In this document: positions 41,053-49,235 of the stretch, in pieces
Numbering within the stretch: position 1 is the first letter of the stretch
Layout: every line of letters begins with the position of its first letter
Source: Chloroflexota bacterium
Lineage (GTDB): Bacteria > Chloroflexota > Anaerolineae > Aggregatilineales > Phototrophicaceae
Assembly: GCA_016223085.1 (NCBI GenBank)
Contig: JACRPS010000008.1
Coordinates: 1 to 64,000 of the forward strand
Reading direction: 5' to 3'
Length of the DNA stretch: 64,000 nt
The notes under the pieces: generated by a model
Databases searched by the model: none
What the model saw: the letters and a program-made list of their open reading frames with translations, nothing else
What the model was told of the DNA's origin: nothing
Made by a program: the position numbers and the translations under genes

Positions 41053-41901
41053 TCACCGACCACCGAAGCCGCTGGTAAAGGTGACGCCGCGAATAATCCA
41101 CCGCTGGAAGACAAGGTACACCAGCAGCACCGGAATCGTCGAAAAGATCGCGCCTGCCAGCACCAGACCACGCTCCTGCGTGCCATAGCTGCCGTTGAGA
41201 ATGCTTAACCCCACCGGCAGCGTGCGCTGCTCCACCTGGCTGGTAACAACCAGCGGCCACAGCAGATCGTTCCAGTTGGCCTGAAAGACAAAAATCGCCA
41301 GCGCGATCAGGGCGGGAATGGACAGCGGCAGCACAATGCGCCAGTACACGCCGAAGCGGCTGGCGCCGTCAATGATGGCCGCTTCTTCCAGTTCGGTGGG
41401 GATGGACATAAAAAACTGGCGCAGCAGGAACACGGCGGTCACGTTGGCGACGCCGGGAAGGATCATCGCGCTGGGGGTGTTCAGCATTTTCAGGTCGCGC
41501 AACACCAGATAGTTCGGTATCAGCGTCACCTGGCCAGGGATCATCAGCGTCGCCAGCAGCAGGAAAAACAGGACATTCCGACCGGGGAACTTCAGCCGCG
41601 CGAAGGCGTAGGCCGCCAGGCTGGTCACCAGCAGCACCAGCAGCGTGTGCGACGTTGCCACGTAGAAGCTGTTCGCCAGCCAGCGCGGCAGCATCAGGTC
41701 TTCCCGGTTGAACAGATTCTGCCAGTTTTGCAGCGTAGGTTCGGTCGTGACGATGGTCGGCGGGTAGCGGTACAGCGTCTGGTTGGTCTGAAACGACTGT
41801 GACGTAGCGTACAGCAGCGGGAAACTGACCACAAACACCATCAGAATCAGTACCACGTACAGCACCATGTCTCCGGGGGAGAGGCGTTTGGTCGTGGACA
41901 T
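41053..41901 (-). CDS. Sugar ABC transporter permease, MalG-like
   Basis: A 282-residue inner-membrane subunit of a CUT1-type sugar importer. It has a first span VLYVVLILMVFVVSFPLLYA, then five more spans, with EAA loop ELEEAAIIDGASRFGVYWRIVLPLSIPAL for ATPase docking and a typical C-terminal FQRWIIRGVTFTSGFGG, which in MalG contacts the ATPase. It follows the MalF-like gene by 18 nt. No MsmK/MalK-type ATPase is nearby, so a shared ATPase elsewhere is probable (common for CUT1 systems in many Gram-positives; inference here). Confidence 0.92.
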   Translation of the reverse strand: MSTTKRLSPGDMVLYVVLILMVFVVSFPLLYATSQSFQTNQTLYRYPPTIVTTEPTLQNWQNLFNREDLMLPRWLANSFYVATSHTLLVLLVTSLAAYAFARLKFPGRNVLFFLLLATLMIPGQVTLIPNYLVLRDLKMLNTPSAMILPGVANVTAVFLLRQFFMSIPTELEEAAIIDGASRFGVYWRIVLPLSIPALIALAIFVFQANWNDLLWPLVVTSQVEQRTLPVGLSILNGSYGTQERGLVLAGAIFSTIPVLLVYLVFQRWIIRGVTFTSGFGGR

Positions 41902-41919
41902 CGTATCCTCTTTCTCGCG

Positions 41920-42882
41920 CTAATATTCGACGCGCCGACCGATGAAGAAGAACTGGATGAGCGTAATTATCATCAGGATGATCGCCAGCGTGAAGGCAAC
42001 CGAGGAGGCAAAGCCCATGCGGAACGCTTCCCAGGCGGCCTCATACAGATACAAAATCACCGTGTACGACGCGCGCCCCGGCCCACCGGAGTTGGTCATA
42101 AAATACGGCTGGCCGAACACCTGAAAATGGGCAATGAAGCCGGTGACGGTGACAAACAGCAGCGTCGGGCGCAGCAGTGGCAGCGTGATATACCAGAACA
42201 CCTGACGTGGATTCGCGCCGTCAATCCGCGCCGCCTCGTAAAGTTGCTCCGGGATGTTTTGCAGCCCGGCCAGCATTATCAGCATGGGGAAACCGAAGCC
42301 CCACCAGATCGTTACCAGGCTCAAGGCCGGGATGACGACCGCCGCATCGCCCGTCCAGTTGATCGGGCGTAGGCCGAGGCTGCGCAGCGCGTAATTGATC
42401 ACGCCGAAGTCGGTGTTCATCAGCCAGCCCCAGCAGATCGCCACGATACCCACCGATAGAATCGAGGGCGCGTAAAACGCTGACCGGAAGAAGTTCGTGC
42501 CGCGCAGGTTGCGGCGCAGAATCAGCGCCAGCCCCAGCGACAGGGCCGTTGTCCCCGCAACCGTCAGCGCGGCAAACACCGCCGTATTTTTCAGCGCAAT
42601 CCACCAGACGTCATCGTTGAGCAGTTCGGTGTAATTTTGCAGCCCGATGAACTTCTGGGTTGTGCCCAGCACCTTCCAGTCATGCAGGCTCATGTAGCCA
42701 GCCTGCACGATGGCGCGCAGCACAAACACGATAAAAAAGATAAAAAAGGGTGTGAGAAAAACATAAGCTACCAGCGCCTCGCGCGTGCTGGGGCGGGCGA
42801 GCAGGTAGCGCAGGCCTTCCGCTGAAAGCAGCGCCGGCCTGGCGGGTTTGTCAGGAACCAAACGGGTCGTGTGTTGCGCCAT
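41920..42882 (-). CDS. Sugar ABC transporter permease, MalF-like
   Basis: A 320-residue CUT1 permease. Spans include VAYVFLTPFFIFFIVFVLRAIV, TVAGTTALSLGLALIL and SVAFTLAIILMIITLIQFFFIG; the EAA loop reads EQLYEAARIDGANPRQVFWYITLPLLRP, and the conserved TPFFIF near the N-terminus and NSGGPGRASYTVILYLYEAAW are typical. The first ATG gives a 40-residue basic N-terminal tail. It forms a heterodimer with the MalG-like product next door. Immediately upstream is the binding-protein gene. Confidence 0.92.
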   Translation of the reverse strand: MAQHTTRLVPDKPARPALLSAEGLRYLLARPSTREALVAYVFLTPFFIFFIVFVLRAIVQAGYMSLHDWKVLGTTQKFIGLQNYTELLNDDVWWIALKNTAVFAALTVAGTTALSLGLALILRRNLRGTNFFRSAFYAPSILSVGIVAICWGWLMNTDFGVINYALRSLGLRPINWTGDAAVVIPALSLVTIWWGFGFPMLIMLAGLQNIPEQLYEAARIDGANPRQVFWYITLPLLRPTLLFVTVTGFIAHFQVFGQPYFMTNSGGPGRASYTVILYLYEAAWEAFRMGFASSVAFTLAIILMIITLIQFFFIGRRVEY

Positions 42883-43015
42883 ACTGATTTTCCTTCACTG
42901 GAACACCCCGTTTTACGAAGCAATAACCGACCGAGAGATGATCGGTGGGCAGTGGCTGGATGGGGCAGCCAACGCCACCCCATCCGCTTTCGTAGTGGAC
43001 AGCAGAACCGGAAAT

Positions 43016-44356
43016 TTAGCCGCGCGCCAGAATCGCGTTCATGCGTTCGGCAGCAGCGTTCAGGCCTTCTTCCACCGACTTCTGGCCGTTCAGCACCGCG
43101 TCGAGTTCGGGGTCGAGCGCGCTCATCAGCTCGGTGCGGGCCGGTGTCATCTCGTCAAAGCGACCAAACTCGTTGAACGCCTGGGCGAAGACGATGTTCG
43201 ACGGGTAGGTGTCCGGGTCGAGTTCGGCCTGCAGCGACAGCCGCGCCGGAATCTGGCCCGATTCCGCCCACATGATGCTGTTGTCAGAAATCCACTTGAT
43301 GTACTTCTGGACCGCAGCCAGCTTCTCGCCCTCGGTTGTCACCGGGATATAAAACACGTGCGCGCTCATCCACGTCGCCGGCTGGTCGCCAAGCTGCACC
43401 ATCGGCCACACGGTGAATTCGATGTCCGGGTTGTCCAGGACGAGGAAGTTACGGAACCAGCTTCCTTCGGGGATGATGGCGATGCGGCCCGCCGCGAACG
43501 ACTGCCAGTTGTCGAAGCCCGCCGGCTTCGGCGCCACGTTGTACTTAAAGATCAGGTCGTGCATCATCTGCAGCGCCCGCATACCGGCTTCGCTGTTGAC
43601 ACCGGTCGTCCCGTCTTCGTTCACGAAACGGCCACCGTTCTGGTACAGCAGGGTGAGGAAGGTGACGCGCATCCAGCTTACGGTCGTGCCATACTGGACG
43701 ATATTTTCCGGGTCAAACCCTTCTTCATTGGGGTGCTTGCCATTGGCGTCGAGCGTCAGCTTCTGCGCCATTTCGACAAAGGCATCAAAGCCGACCGGCG
43801 GCTGGCTGGGGTCAAGGCCGGCGGCCTCAAACAGCGCGTTATTGACCCACGTGCCCCAGCCATGATTGTCCAGAAACACGCCGTAATACTGGTCGTTCAT
43901 CTTCAGTGATTCCAGCGCCGACGGCGAGAAGTCCGCCGGGTCAATCTGGTCTGGCCCCGTGCCATAGATGAAGTCCACCGGCTGGAGCGCGCCGAAGTTC
44001 ACAAACTGCGGCATCTCGTCGGTGTGCATCACCACCACGTCAGGGGCGTCACCGGCCACCAGGGCGGCCTGGAGTTTCTGGTACAGTACATCCCAGACCA
44101 TGCTTTCAGTGCGCACTGAATAGCCGGGGTTTTCTTCGGCAAATTTCTTGGTCATCTCATTGAGCGTGACACCGTCGCTGCCGGTCAGGCCGTTCCAGAA
44201 TACGATCTGCGTGCCGCCGGAACCGGCTTCAGCAACGATGGGCGTCGGAGTAGGGTTATCCTGTGCAACCAGGGGGGTAATGGACAGTGAAAAGGCAAAC
44301 GCCAGCGCCAGAACAGTGACAAACAACGCTCCCATCGGGAAGGTTCGCTTTGCCAT
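43016..44356 (-). CDS. Sugar ABC transporter substrate-binding protein (SBP family 1)
   Basis: A 446-residue exported binding protein of a CUT1 importer. The start at 44356 (MAKRTFPMGALFVTVLALAFAFSLSIT) has AGGAGAAGA upstream and gives a signal peptide; a Thr/Pro-rich spacer (NPTPTPIVAEAGSGG) follows. Family 1 features are IVFWNGLTGSDGVTLNEMTKKFAEENPGY, GDAPDVVVMHTDEM and GRIAIIPEGSWFRNF. No lipobox cysteine. Given the GH2 and GH43 partners, the ligand may be an arabino- or galacto-oligosaccharide (inference). First gene of the operon ending in GH2. Confidence 0.9.
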   Translation of the reverse strand: MAKRTFPMGALFVTVLALAFAFSLSITPLVAQDNPTPTPIVAEAGSGGTQIVFWNGLTGSDGVTLNEMTKKFAEENPGYSVRTESMVWDVLYQKLQAALVAGDAPDVVVMHTDEMPQFVNFGALQPVDFIYGTGPDQIDPADFSPSALESLKMNDQYYGVFLDNHGWGTWVNNALFEAAGLDPSQPPVGFDAFVEMAQKLTLDANGKHPNEEGFDPENIVQYGTTVSWMRVTFLTLLYQNGGRFVNEDGTTGVNSEAGMRALQMMHDLIFKYNVAPKPAGFDNWQSFAAGRIAIIPEGSWFRNFLVLDNPDIEFTVWPMVQLGDQPATWMSAHVFYIPVTTEGEKLAAVQKYIKWISDNSIMWAESGQIPARLSLQAELDPDTYPSNIVFAQAFNEFGRFDEMTPARTELMSALDPELDAVLNGQKSVEEGLNAAAERMNAILARG

Positions 44357-44490
44357 TAGAGTCTTCTCCTTGAATCGTTTCGTATCAATCACTTCTATCG
44401 GGTGAGTATTGCAATCTCCCTAGTTATTCCGTAATATTTGTAACCTCCTTAATCGCTATTTGCTACGGTGGTTAAGAGTACTCTACTATC

Positions 44491-44522
44491 TGGCCCGGTG
44501 CTGTAGCCGCAGTTCCGGGCCA
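44491..44522 (-). terminator. Hairpin downstream of the LacI-type gene
   Basis: TGGCCCGG at 44491-44498 and CCGGGCCA at 44515-44522 make a perfect 8-bp stem, 27 nt after the regulator stop. No T-run follows on the minus strand, so it may be a Rho-independent-like structure, a weak terminator or a repeat. Confidence 0.35.
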
Positions 44523-44548
44523 GTTAGTATTCGATTGGGTTGGCGCCA

Positions 44549-45580
44549 TCAGGTTGACTCGCGTTCGATCAACCGGCACGGGATTTCAAACACCTGCCGT
44601 GTGCCGTTGGACAGCCCTTCGATACGGTCAAAGACCGCGTGCGCCATCTGTTGCCCCATCTCAACCGGATACTGGGCAATCGTGGTCAGGCGGGGCCGGA
44701 TGATAGTGGCTTCCGGGATATTGTCAAAACCGATCACCGCTACATCTTCCGGGACACGGCAGTTCAGGTCCTTGGCGGCGTCAATCGCGCCAATCGCCAT
44801 CAGATCGTTGCAGACAAACACGGCGGTCGGCGGCTGCGCCAGTTGCAGCAGCGCGCGCATCGCCCGCTGGCCGCTGTCAATGCTAAAATCCCCTTCCTGA
44901 ATATAATCGGGCGGCACCGCCAACCCTGCATCCGTCATCGCCCTGTCGAAGCCAGTACGCCGCCGTTCGCCCGGCGGCAGCGTCCGTGACACGCCGATAA
45001 AACCGACGCGCCGGTGTCCCTTGCTTTCGACCAGCCAGCGCACGGCGTCGTAGGTAGCTTTCAGGTCGTCGCCATAAACAGCGTCCACGCGCGGGTAATA
45101 ACTCGGCCAGGCCAGCACCACCACCGGAATATCGGTGATGTGGATAAGCTGCTCGATCTCGTCGTTCGACAGGTGGTTGGGCACCATCAGCACGCCGTCC
45201 ACCGGGCGGCGGATGATCGCCTCGCAGAAATGCAACTCGTTTTCGTACACGTGATCGGTATTCGCAATCAGAACATCGTAATCACGTTCGCGGGCAATTG
45301 CCTGGACGGTGCGGACAATGGAGTGATACATCGGGTTGGAGATGTCCGCGATCATGATAGCGATCATGTTGGTTTTCTGCCCGCGCAGACTGCGCGCGGT
45401 CAGGTTGGGGCGATAACCCAGTTTATCAACCGCGTCCAGTACCTTCTGCACCGTGTCCTGACTGATCTGAATAGGGGAGGTTGACCGGCTGAGCACGCGC
45501 GAAACCGTACTCTGGGAGACACCCGCTAATCGCGCAACATCGCGCATGGTGGCCTGGGTTCGCGTGCTTCTCGGTGGCAT
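44549..45580 (-). CDS. LacI-family transcriptional regulator
   Basis: A 343-residue repressor. The DNA-binding N-terminus TMRDVARLAGVSQSTVSRVL forms the LacI helix-turn-helix, followed by the hinge helix GYRPNLTARSLRGQKTNMIAI and a periplasmic-binding-protein-like sugar sensor (MIADISNPMYHSIVRTVQAIA, VDGVLMVPNHLSNDEIEQ, VFVCNDLMAIGAIDAA, DVAVIGFDNIPEATIIRP). It lies between the importer/GH2 operon and the divergent GH43 gene. A TGCA-NN-CG-NN-TGCA palindrome just upstream of its start suggests autoregulation and control of the locus. The inducer is unknown. Confidence 0.93.
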   Translation of the reverse strand: MPPRSTRTQATMRDVARLAGVSQSTVSRVLSRSTSPIQISQDTVQKVLDAVDKLGYRPNLTARSLRGQKTNMIAIMIADISNPMYHSIVRTVQAIARERDYDVLIANTDHVYENELHFCEAIIRRPVDGVLMVPNHLSNDEIEQLIHITDIPVVVLAWPSYYPRVDAVYGDDLKATYDAVRWLVESKGHRRVGFIGVSRTLPPGERRRTGFDRAMTDAGLAVPPDYIQEGDFSIDSGQRAMRALLQLAQPPTAVFVCNDLMAIGAIDAAKDLNCRVPEDVAVIGFDNIPEATIIRPRLTTIAQYPVEMGQQMAHAVFDRIEGLSNGTRQVFEIPCRLIEREST

Positions 45581-45601
45581 TTTTTAATAACTCAATTTTT
45601 A

Positions 45602-45615
45602 TGCAACCGTATGCA
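45602..45615. promoter_or_regulatory. LacI-type operator 1
   Basis: TGCAACCGTATGCA has TGCA arms around a central CG, the shape of LacI-family operators, 22 bp upstream of the regulator start. It could block the regulator's own promoter. Confidence 0.6.
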
Positions 45616-45809
45616 GTCAACTCTATTGAAGCATACGTTTATCAGCCTGTCAAGCAATTGCAGCGAATAGTTGAGCCTGTTTTGTGCATTTTGACAGTGC
45701 AGAGCCTGCTGTAAGGGTAGTAAAGTTAGGGTTGAACCGCCTTCAGACAGCCGTTTGAACTGACACCGTCGTTTGGTTGACACTTTCTAGGCTTTTGCCT
45801 ACTATCTAA

Positions 45810-45823
45810 TGCATACGATTGCA
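45810..45823. promoter_or_regulatory. LacI-type operator 2
   Basis: TGCATACGATTGCA shares TGCA-NN-CG-NN-TGCA with operator 1, and flanking AA/TT extend the symmetry. It lies 190 bp upstream of the GH43 start and 230 bp from the regulator start. Confidence 0.6.
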
Positions 45824-45857
45824 TTAAAATCAGGCTCGCCGGAAACAGTACATCGCA

Positions 45858-45895
45858 CCATTGAGCAGTCAGCGTTCAGCCGTCAGCAGTCAGCT
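45858..45895. repeat. TCAG-type heptamer tract
   Basis: Units GAGCAGTCAGC, GTTCAGC, CGTCAGC, AGTCAGC at 7-bp steps. Related in style to tracts at 2416 and 59458. Confidence 0.6.
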
Positions 45896-46013
45896 AAAAC
45901 CCAAAAGCTGAACGCAGAGGGATGACCGCTGCCATAAGGTGGGGCATGTGGCTATAATCCCGCCAACACTGTTGCATCGCTCACGTCAAAACTTTTTATC
46001 CAGGGAGGTTTCG

Positions 46014-47603
46014 ATGTTTCGCCGCTACTTTGTCGCGCTGCTGCTCGGTGTGATCGGCCTGCTGCCGGTTGCCCCGGCGCACGCCATCGAGTGTGTGTTT
46101 AAGAACCCGCTGCTGCCGCAAGGGCAGGACCCATCAGTGGTCTATCACGATGGCTATTATTACCTCGTCCAGTCGAACGCCGGCCACCTGACGATTGCCA
46201 AATCCGATACGCTGACCGACCTGGGTGATGCCGAACCTGTGACCGTGTTCACGCCACCTCCCGGCCAGCCGTACAGCTACGACATGTGGGCGCCGGAACT
46301 GTTCTATCATGAGGGCGAGTGGTACATCTACGTTGCCGCGACCGAAGCGCCGGGCAACAACCCGACTCACCGCATGTACGTCCTGCAGGCGGATAGCGAC
46401 GACCCGCAGGGGACATGGACGGTGAAGGGCAAGGTGTATGACCCAACAACTGACAAGTGGGCGATTGACGGCGTGGTGTTTGAATATAATGACCAGCTCT
46501 ACATGGTCTGGTCAGGCTGGCCGGGCGACCGGGGCGACTTTCCGCAAAACCTGTATATCGCCCCCATGAGCGACCCGCTGACCCTCAGTGGCGAACGGGT
46601 GCTGCTGTCCGAGCCAGACCAACCCTGGGAGCGTTCCGTCGCGGCGATTCAGGAAGGACCGCAGGCCTTTATCCAGGATGACCAGCTTTCGATTGTTTAC
46701 TCCGCCGACGCCAGTTGGTCAACCGCCTATAAACTGGGGCTGCTGAAACTGACGGGTGAAAATCCGCTCGACGCCGATGCGTGGCAGAAAGTTGGCCCGG
46801 TGTTCAGCGGCTACACCAACGCCAGCGGCAGTGTCTACGGCGTCGGTCACAATTCCAACCCGGTGCCTTCGCCGGATGGCAGTGAAAGCTGGCTGGTCTA
46901 CCACACCAAGACCGTTCCCGCCGATGGCTGGGGCGACCGCGCGATTGTCGCGCAGGAATTTAGCTGGAATCCCGATGACGTCCCGGATTTTGGGCAGCCA
47001 CTGCCCCTCACCGCCGCGCAGGAAATTCCGTCCGGCGAGCCGTGCGGCCTGATCGGCGAAACCGAAACCGTCCTGGCAGTCGAGGCGCAGGACATCGCTG
47101 ATGGAGTGCTGGAGCTGACAAACGAGTTCGTGGATACTGGCGAGAACTGGGTGGATACCCTGTCCAGCTACTCCGTCTCCGCCTGGGTGAAGCTATCTGA
47201 CACCGACGCGCCGGCAGCCATCGTCAGCCAGGACGGCGGCCTGACCAGCAACTTTGTGCTGGAATATACCGGCGAAACGTTTGCCGTGACGCTGTTTGAC
47301 GCCTTCGGCAAAGCGCCGGTGCACGCCGCCGGGACGCTCCAGCCAGAAGCGGGGCAGTGGTATCATCTGGTTCTCGTCCGGGATGTAGGCACGGGTGAAT
47401 TTGCGCTGTACGTCAACGGTGAACGGCAGGCGGAAGGAGTCTTCACCGAGGACTGGGACGCCAGAGGCAGCACCATCGTTGGTGCAGCGCGCCAGTCCGC
47501 CAAACGGGTGAATCTGCTGTCCGGGGAGATGAAGGCGCTCCAGATTTACAACGGCGCGCTGACCGACGCGGAAATCAGCAGGCTGTACAACGAGGGTGCG
47601 TAA
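46014..47603 (+). CDS. Secreted GH43 glycosidase with C-terminal LamG-like domain
   Basis: A 529-residue exported enzyme (signal peptide MFRRYFVALLLGVIGLLPVAPAHA; ATG 46014 behind CAGGGAGG). The five-bladed GH43 propeller shows the three acidic catalytic positions: GQDPSVVYHDG (Asp39, base), KWAIDGVVFEY (Asp152, pKa modulator) and IQEGPQAFI (Glu214, acid). Residues about 365-529 form a concanavalin-like LamG domain (YSVSAWVKLSD to INGALTDAEISRLYN region) that may bind polysaccharide. GH43 enzymes cleave arabinan, arabinofuranosides or xylosides, so it likely releases sugars for the adjacent importer. Possibly controlled by the divergent LacI-type regulator. Confidence 0.88.
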   Translation: MFRRYFVALLLGVIGLLPVAPAHAIECVFKNPLLPQGQDPSVVYHDGYYYLVQSNAGHLTIAKSDTLTDLGDAEPVTVFTPPPGQPYSYDMWAPELFYHEGEWYIYVAATEAPGNNPTHRMYVLQADSDDPQGTWTVKGKVYDPTTDKWAIDGVVFEYNDQLYMVWSGWPGDRGDFPQNLYIAPMSDPLTLSGERVLLSEPDQPWERSVAAIQEGPQAFIQDDQLSIVYSADASWSTAYKLGLLKLTGENPLDADAWQKVGPVFSGYTNASGSVYGVGHNSNPVPSPDGSESWLVYHTKTVPADGWGDRAIVAQEFSWNPDDVPDFGQPLPLTAAQEIPSGEPCGLIGETETVLAVEAQDIADGVLELTNEFVDTGENWVDTLSSYSVSAWVKLSDTDAPAAIVSQDGGLTSNFVLEYTGETFAVTLFDAFGKAPVHAAGTLQPEAGQWYHLVLVRDVGTGEFALYVNGERQAEGVFTEDWDARGSTIVGAARQSAKRVNLLSGEMKALQIYNGALTDAEISRLYNEGA

Positions 47604-47661
47604 GCAGCGGCTGGTTTGCCGGCGGCGGACTGGTTAGCGCCGAGCACAAATCAACATGGTT

Positions 47662-47690
47662 GTGGGGACATGGCGTCGCCATGTCCCCAC
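47662..47690. repeat. Palindromic element, GTGGGGAC variant with ATGGCG/CGCCAT core
   Basis: GTGGGGACATGGCG pairs perfectly with CGCCATGTCCCCAC. Here the outer arm is GTGGGG and the partner CCCCAC, a compensated change from GTAGGG/CCCTAC. It lies between convergent genes. Confidence 0.85.
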
Positions 47691-47731
47691 CCTTCAATTC
47701 CGGTGCTCCCGTGTCCCTCATAACCGCCCGG

Positions 47732-48601
47732 TTATGCTTCCACCCTCGCGGCCACCAGATCAATTTCCAGATCAACCGCTTCCGATACGTTGGCAACACC
47801 CGGCGCGGACGGGATTTGCAGGTTGAAGTCACCGCGCTGGATGGTGGCTTTGGCCGTGCCTTCCAGCCGGTCTTCGGAAACGACCGTCACCGTAGCGTCG
47901 AACGTCACCGGCTTCACAATATTCCGCACCTTCAAATCACCGGTGATCTGGAACGTCACCGGCTGGCCAATCTCCACTGTCTCCGGCAGGCCGCTGATGG
48001 CGGTGGGGGTAAACTCCGTGAACTCGTACTCGGCGCGGTTCGACTGCAAAATCCGGTCCCGAATCGCCCCGTTGCGGAAGTTGTTGTCGGTCGCCAGCGT
48101 ACGCGCGTTAATGCGAATCATGCCCACGCGGGAATTGGCCGGCGCGCTGAAATCCACAAGAATCTCGCCGGCGACCTGATTGGTTTTGCCGACAACCGTC
48201 GTCGGGACACCGCGCAGGTCTTCGGTCAGGATAAAGCGCACTTCGGATTCTTCCGGCACGATGCGGAACAGGGTTTGCTGATCGGACGCCGGGGCGGCTT
48301 CAGCCGGGGCTGCCTCGGTCGCTTCAGCCACTGCCGTTGCCTCCGGCAGTACCGCTGCTGGCTGCGCGCTTAAGGTGGCGTTGGCTGCTGCCAGTTCCGC
48401 CACCTGGGTGGAAAGCTGGGCGATTTGCGTACCACGCGGGTCAGGCGTCGGCGTGGATAAATCCAGTGTCGGAGCGCTGATCGGTTCGCTCGGCTCACCG
48501 GAGCCGCCGACAGTGGATACGTAAATAAAGATCGTCGCGGCAGCAGTCACTCCCATCAACACCAGAATTCCCACAATACTCATGAACGTTCGGCTGGACA
48601 T
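47732..48601 (-). CDS. Membrane-anchored YceI-family protein
   Basis: A 289-residue protein with one N-terminal span (SIVGILVLMGVTAAATIFIYV), a Ser/Thr/Pro and Ala-rich spacer including a short coiled region (IAQLSTQVAELAAANATL), and a C-terminal YceI lipocalin-like domain (about 115-285: FRIVPEESEVRFILTEDLRGVPTTVVGKTNQVAGEILVD to GDFNLQIPSAPGVANVSEAVDLEIDLVA). YceI proteins bind amphiphiles such as isoprenoids, for example quinones, in the periplasm. A GAGGGAGC ribosome-binding site precedes the ATG. Its ligand is unknown. Confidence 0.88.
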   Translation of the reverse strand: MSSRTFMSIVGILVLMGVTAAATIFIYVSTVGGSGEPSEPISAPTLDLSTPTPDPRGTQIAQLSTQVAELAAANATLSAQPAAVLPEATAVAEATEAAPAEAAPASDQQTLFRIVPEESEVRFILTEDLRGVPTTVVGKTNQVAGEILVDFSAPANSRVGMIRINARTLATDNNFRNGAIRDRILQSNRAEYEFTEFTPTAISGLPETVEIGQPVTFQITGDLKVRNIVKPVTFDATVTVVSEDRLEGTAKATIQRGDFNLQIPSAPGVANVSEAVDLEIDLVAARVEA

Positions 48602-48730
48602 TGCTTGCTCCCTCTGGTTTTATGTCTGTCCGTTACAAATGGACGCCAGTCCGATTTAATATACGGCAGAAAAATGGCGGGCGCGTCTGTTGTTCAGCGA
48701 ACGTTCAGGGAATTCTCATCGGGGAATCAA

Positions 48731-48768
48731 ACAGGGCTGGACATACCGGGTAAGTACGCCAGCCCTGT
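48731..48768 (-). terminator. Rho-independent-like terminator
   Basis: ACAGGGCTGG (48731-48740) and CCAGCCCTGT (48759-48768) form a perfect 10-bp stem, about 14 nt past the stop of the 48782-49042 gene on the minus strand and followed by TTGATTCC. The T-run is short. Confidence 0.6.
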
Positions 48769-48781
48769 TACCTAAGGGAGG

Positions 48782-49042
48782 TTAGGTGATAATCTCGTAC
48801 ACCAGTTGGCTGTTGCCCACTGCGGAAATGACCGGCGCGTACTTACCGGGGTAGAGGGTCACCCGTTCACCGCTCTGAACCACCAGATCATCCCGATTCA
48901 GCGTAATCCACGCGCAGCCGGAAATCACCCGAACTACCTGATCTGTGCGCGGCAGCGTTGCGACATCGCCAATTTCCAACCGGCGGACATTCACCGGAGT
49001 GCGAACATATTCGGTCAGGACAGGTCGTGCCAGGGTTGCCAT
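48782..49042 (-). CDS. Small DUF2917-like protein
   Basis: An 86-residue protein with no transmembrane span. Its middle (VVRVISGCAWITLNRDDLVVQSGERVTL) resembles the compact beta-barrel DUF2917 type, in which a Trp follows G-x-x-W/V and a Gly-Glu turn; that relation is inferred from pattern only. A minus-strand -10 box TATAAT lies at 49085-49090 and a GTGAAA/TTTCAC palindrome at 49060-49073 sits between promoter and start. A terminator follows, so the gene is probably monocistronic. Function unknown. Confidence 0.5.
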   Translation of the reverse strand: MATLARPVLTEYVRTPVNVRRLEIGDVATLPRTDQVVRVISGCAWITLNRDDLVVQSGERVTLYPGKYAPVISAVGNSQLVYEIIT

Positions 49043-49059
49043 GAAGACAGCTCCAGTAT

Positions 49060-49090
49060 GTGAAAACTTTCACGTTATACCCGTATTATA
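49060..49090 (-). promoter_or_regulatory. Promoter with overlapping palindrome for the DUF2917-like gene
   Basis: A TATAAT -10 box reads on the minus strand at 49085-49090 without a clear -35 box. GTGAAA at 49060-49065 and TTTCAC at 49068-49073 form a 14-bp palindrome between the -10 and the start codon, a possible operator position. Confidence 0.35.
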
Positions 49091-49235
49091 CCGGAGGTTG
49101 TAGAAAATGTACACGTAAAATTTCGTTAAGTTTGTGCATAATGCCGAGACAATCTTTCAAAATTTTTCAAATGAGAGGGCTACTACGTGCGCTGTAATTG
49201 GGTAGGTAGCAGAAGGCGACGCAAAAACAGGTGCA

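Larger units (their letters stand above)
45581..46013. other. Divergent control region between the LacI-type gene and GH43
   Basis: A 433-bp gap with two operator-like palindromes, a third partial site (GCATACGTTTAT near 45631), and a TCAG-type heptamer tract at 45858-45895 close to the GH43 promoter. No gene was seen. Confidence 0.6.

Noticed and set aside
44491-44522. Confident Rho-independent terminator after the LacI-type gene
   Set aside because: The stem is good but no T-run follows on the transcribed strand; kept only as a low-confidence hairpin.
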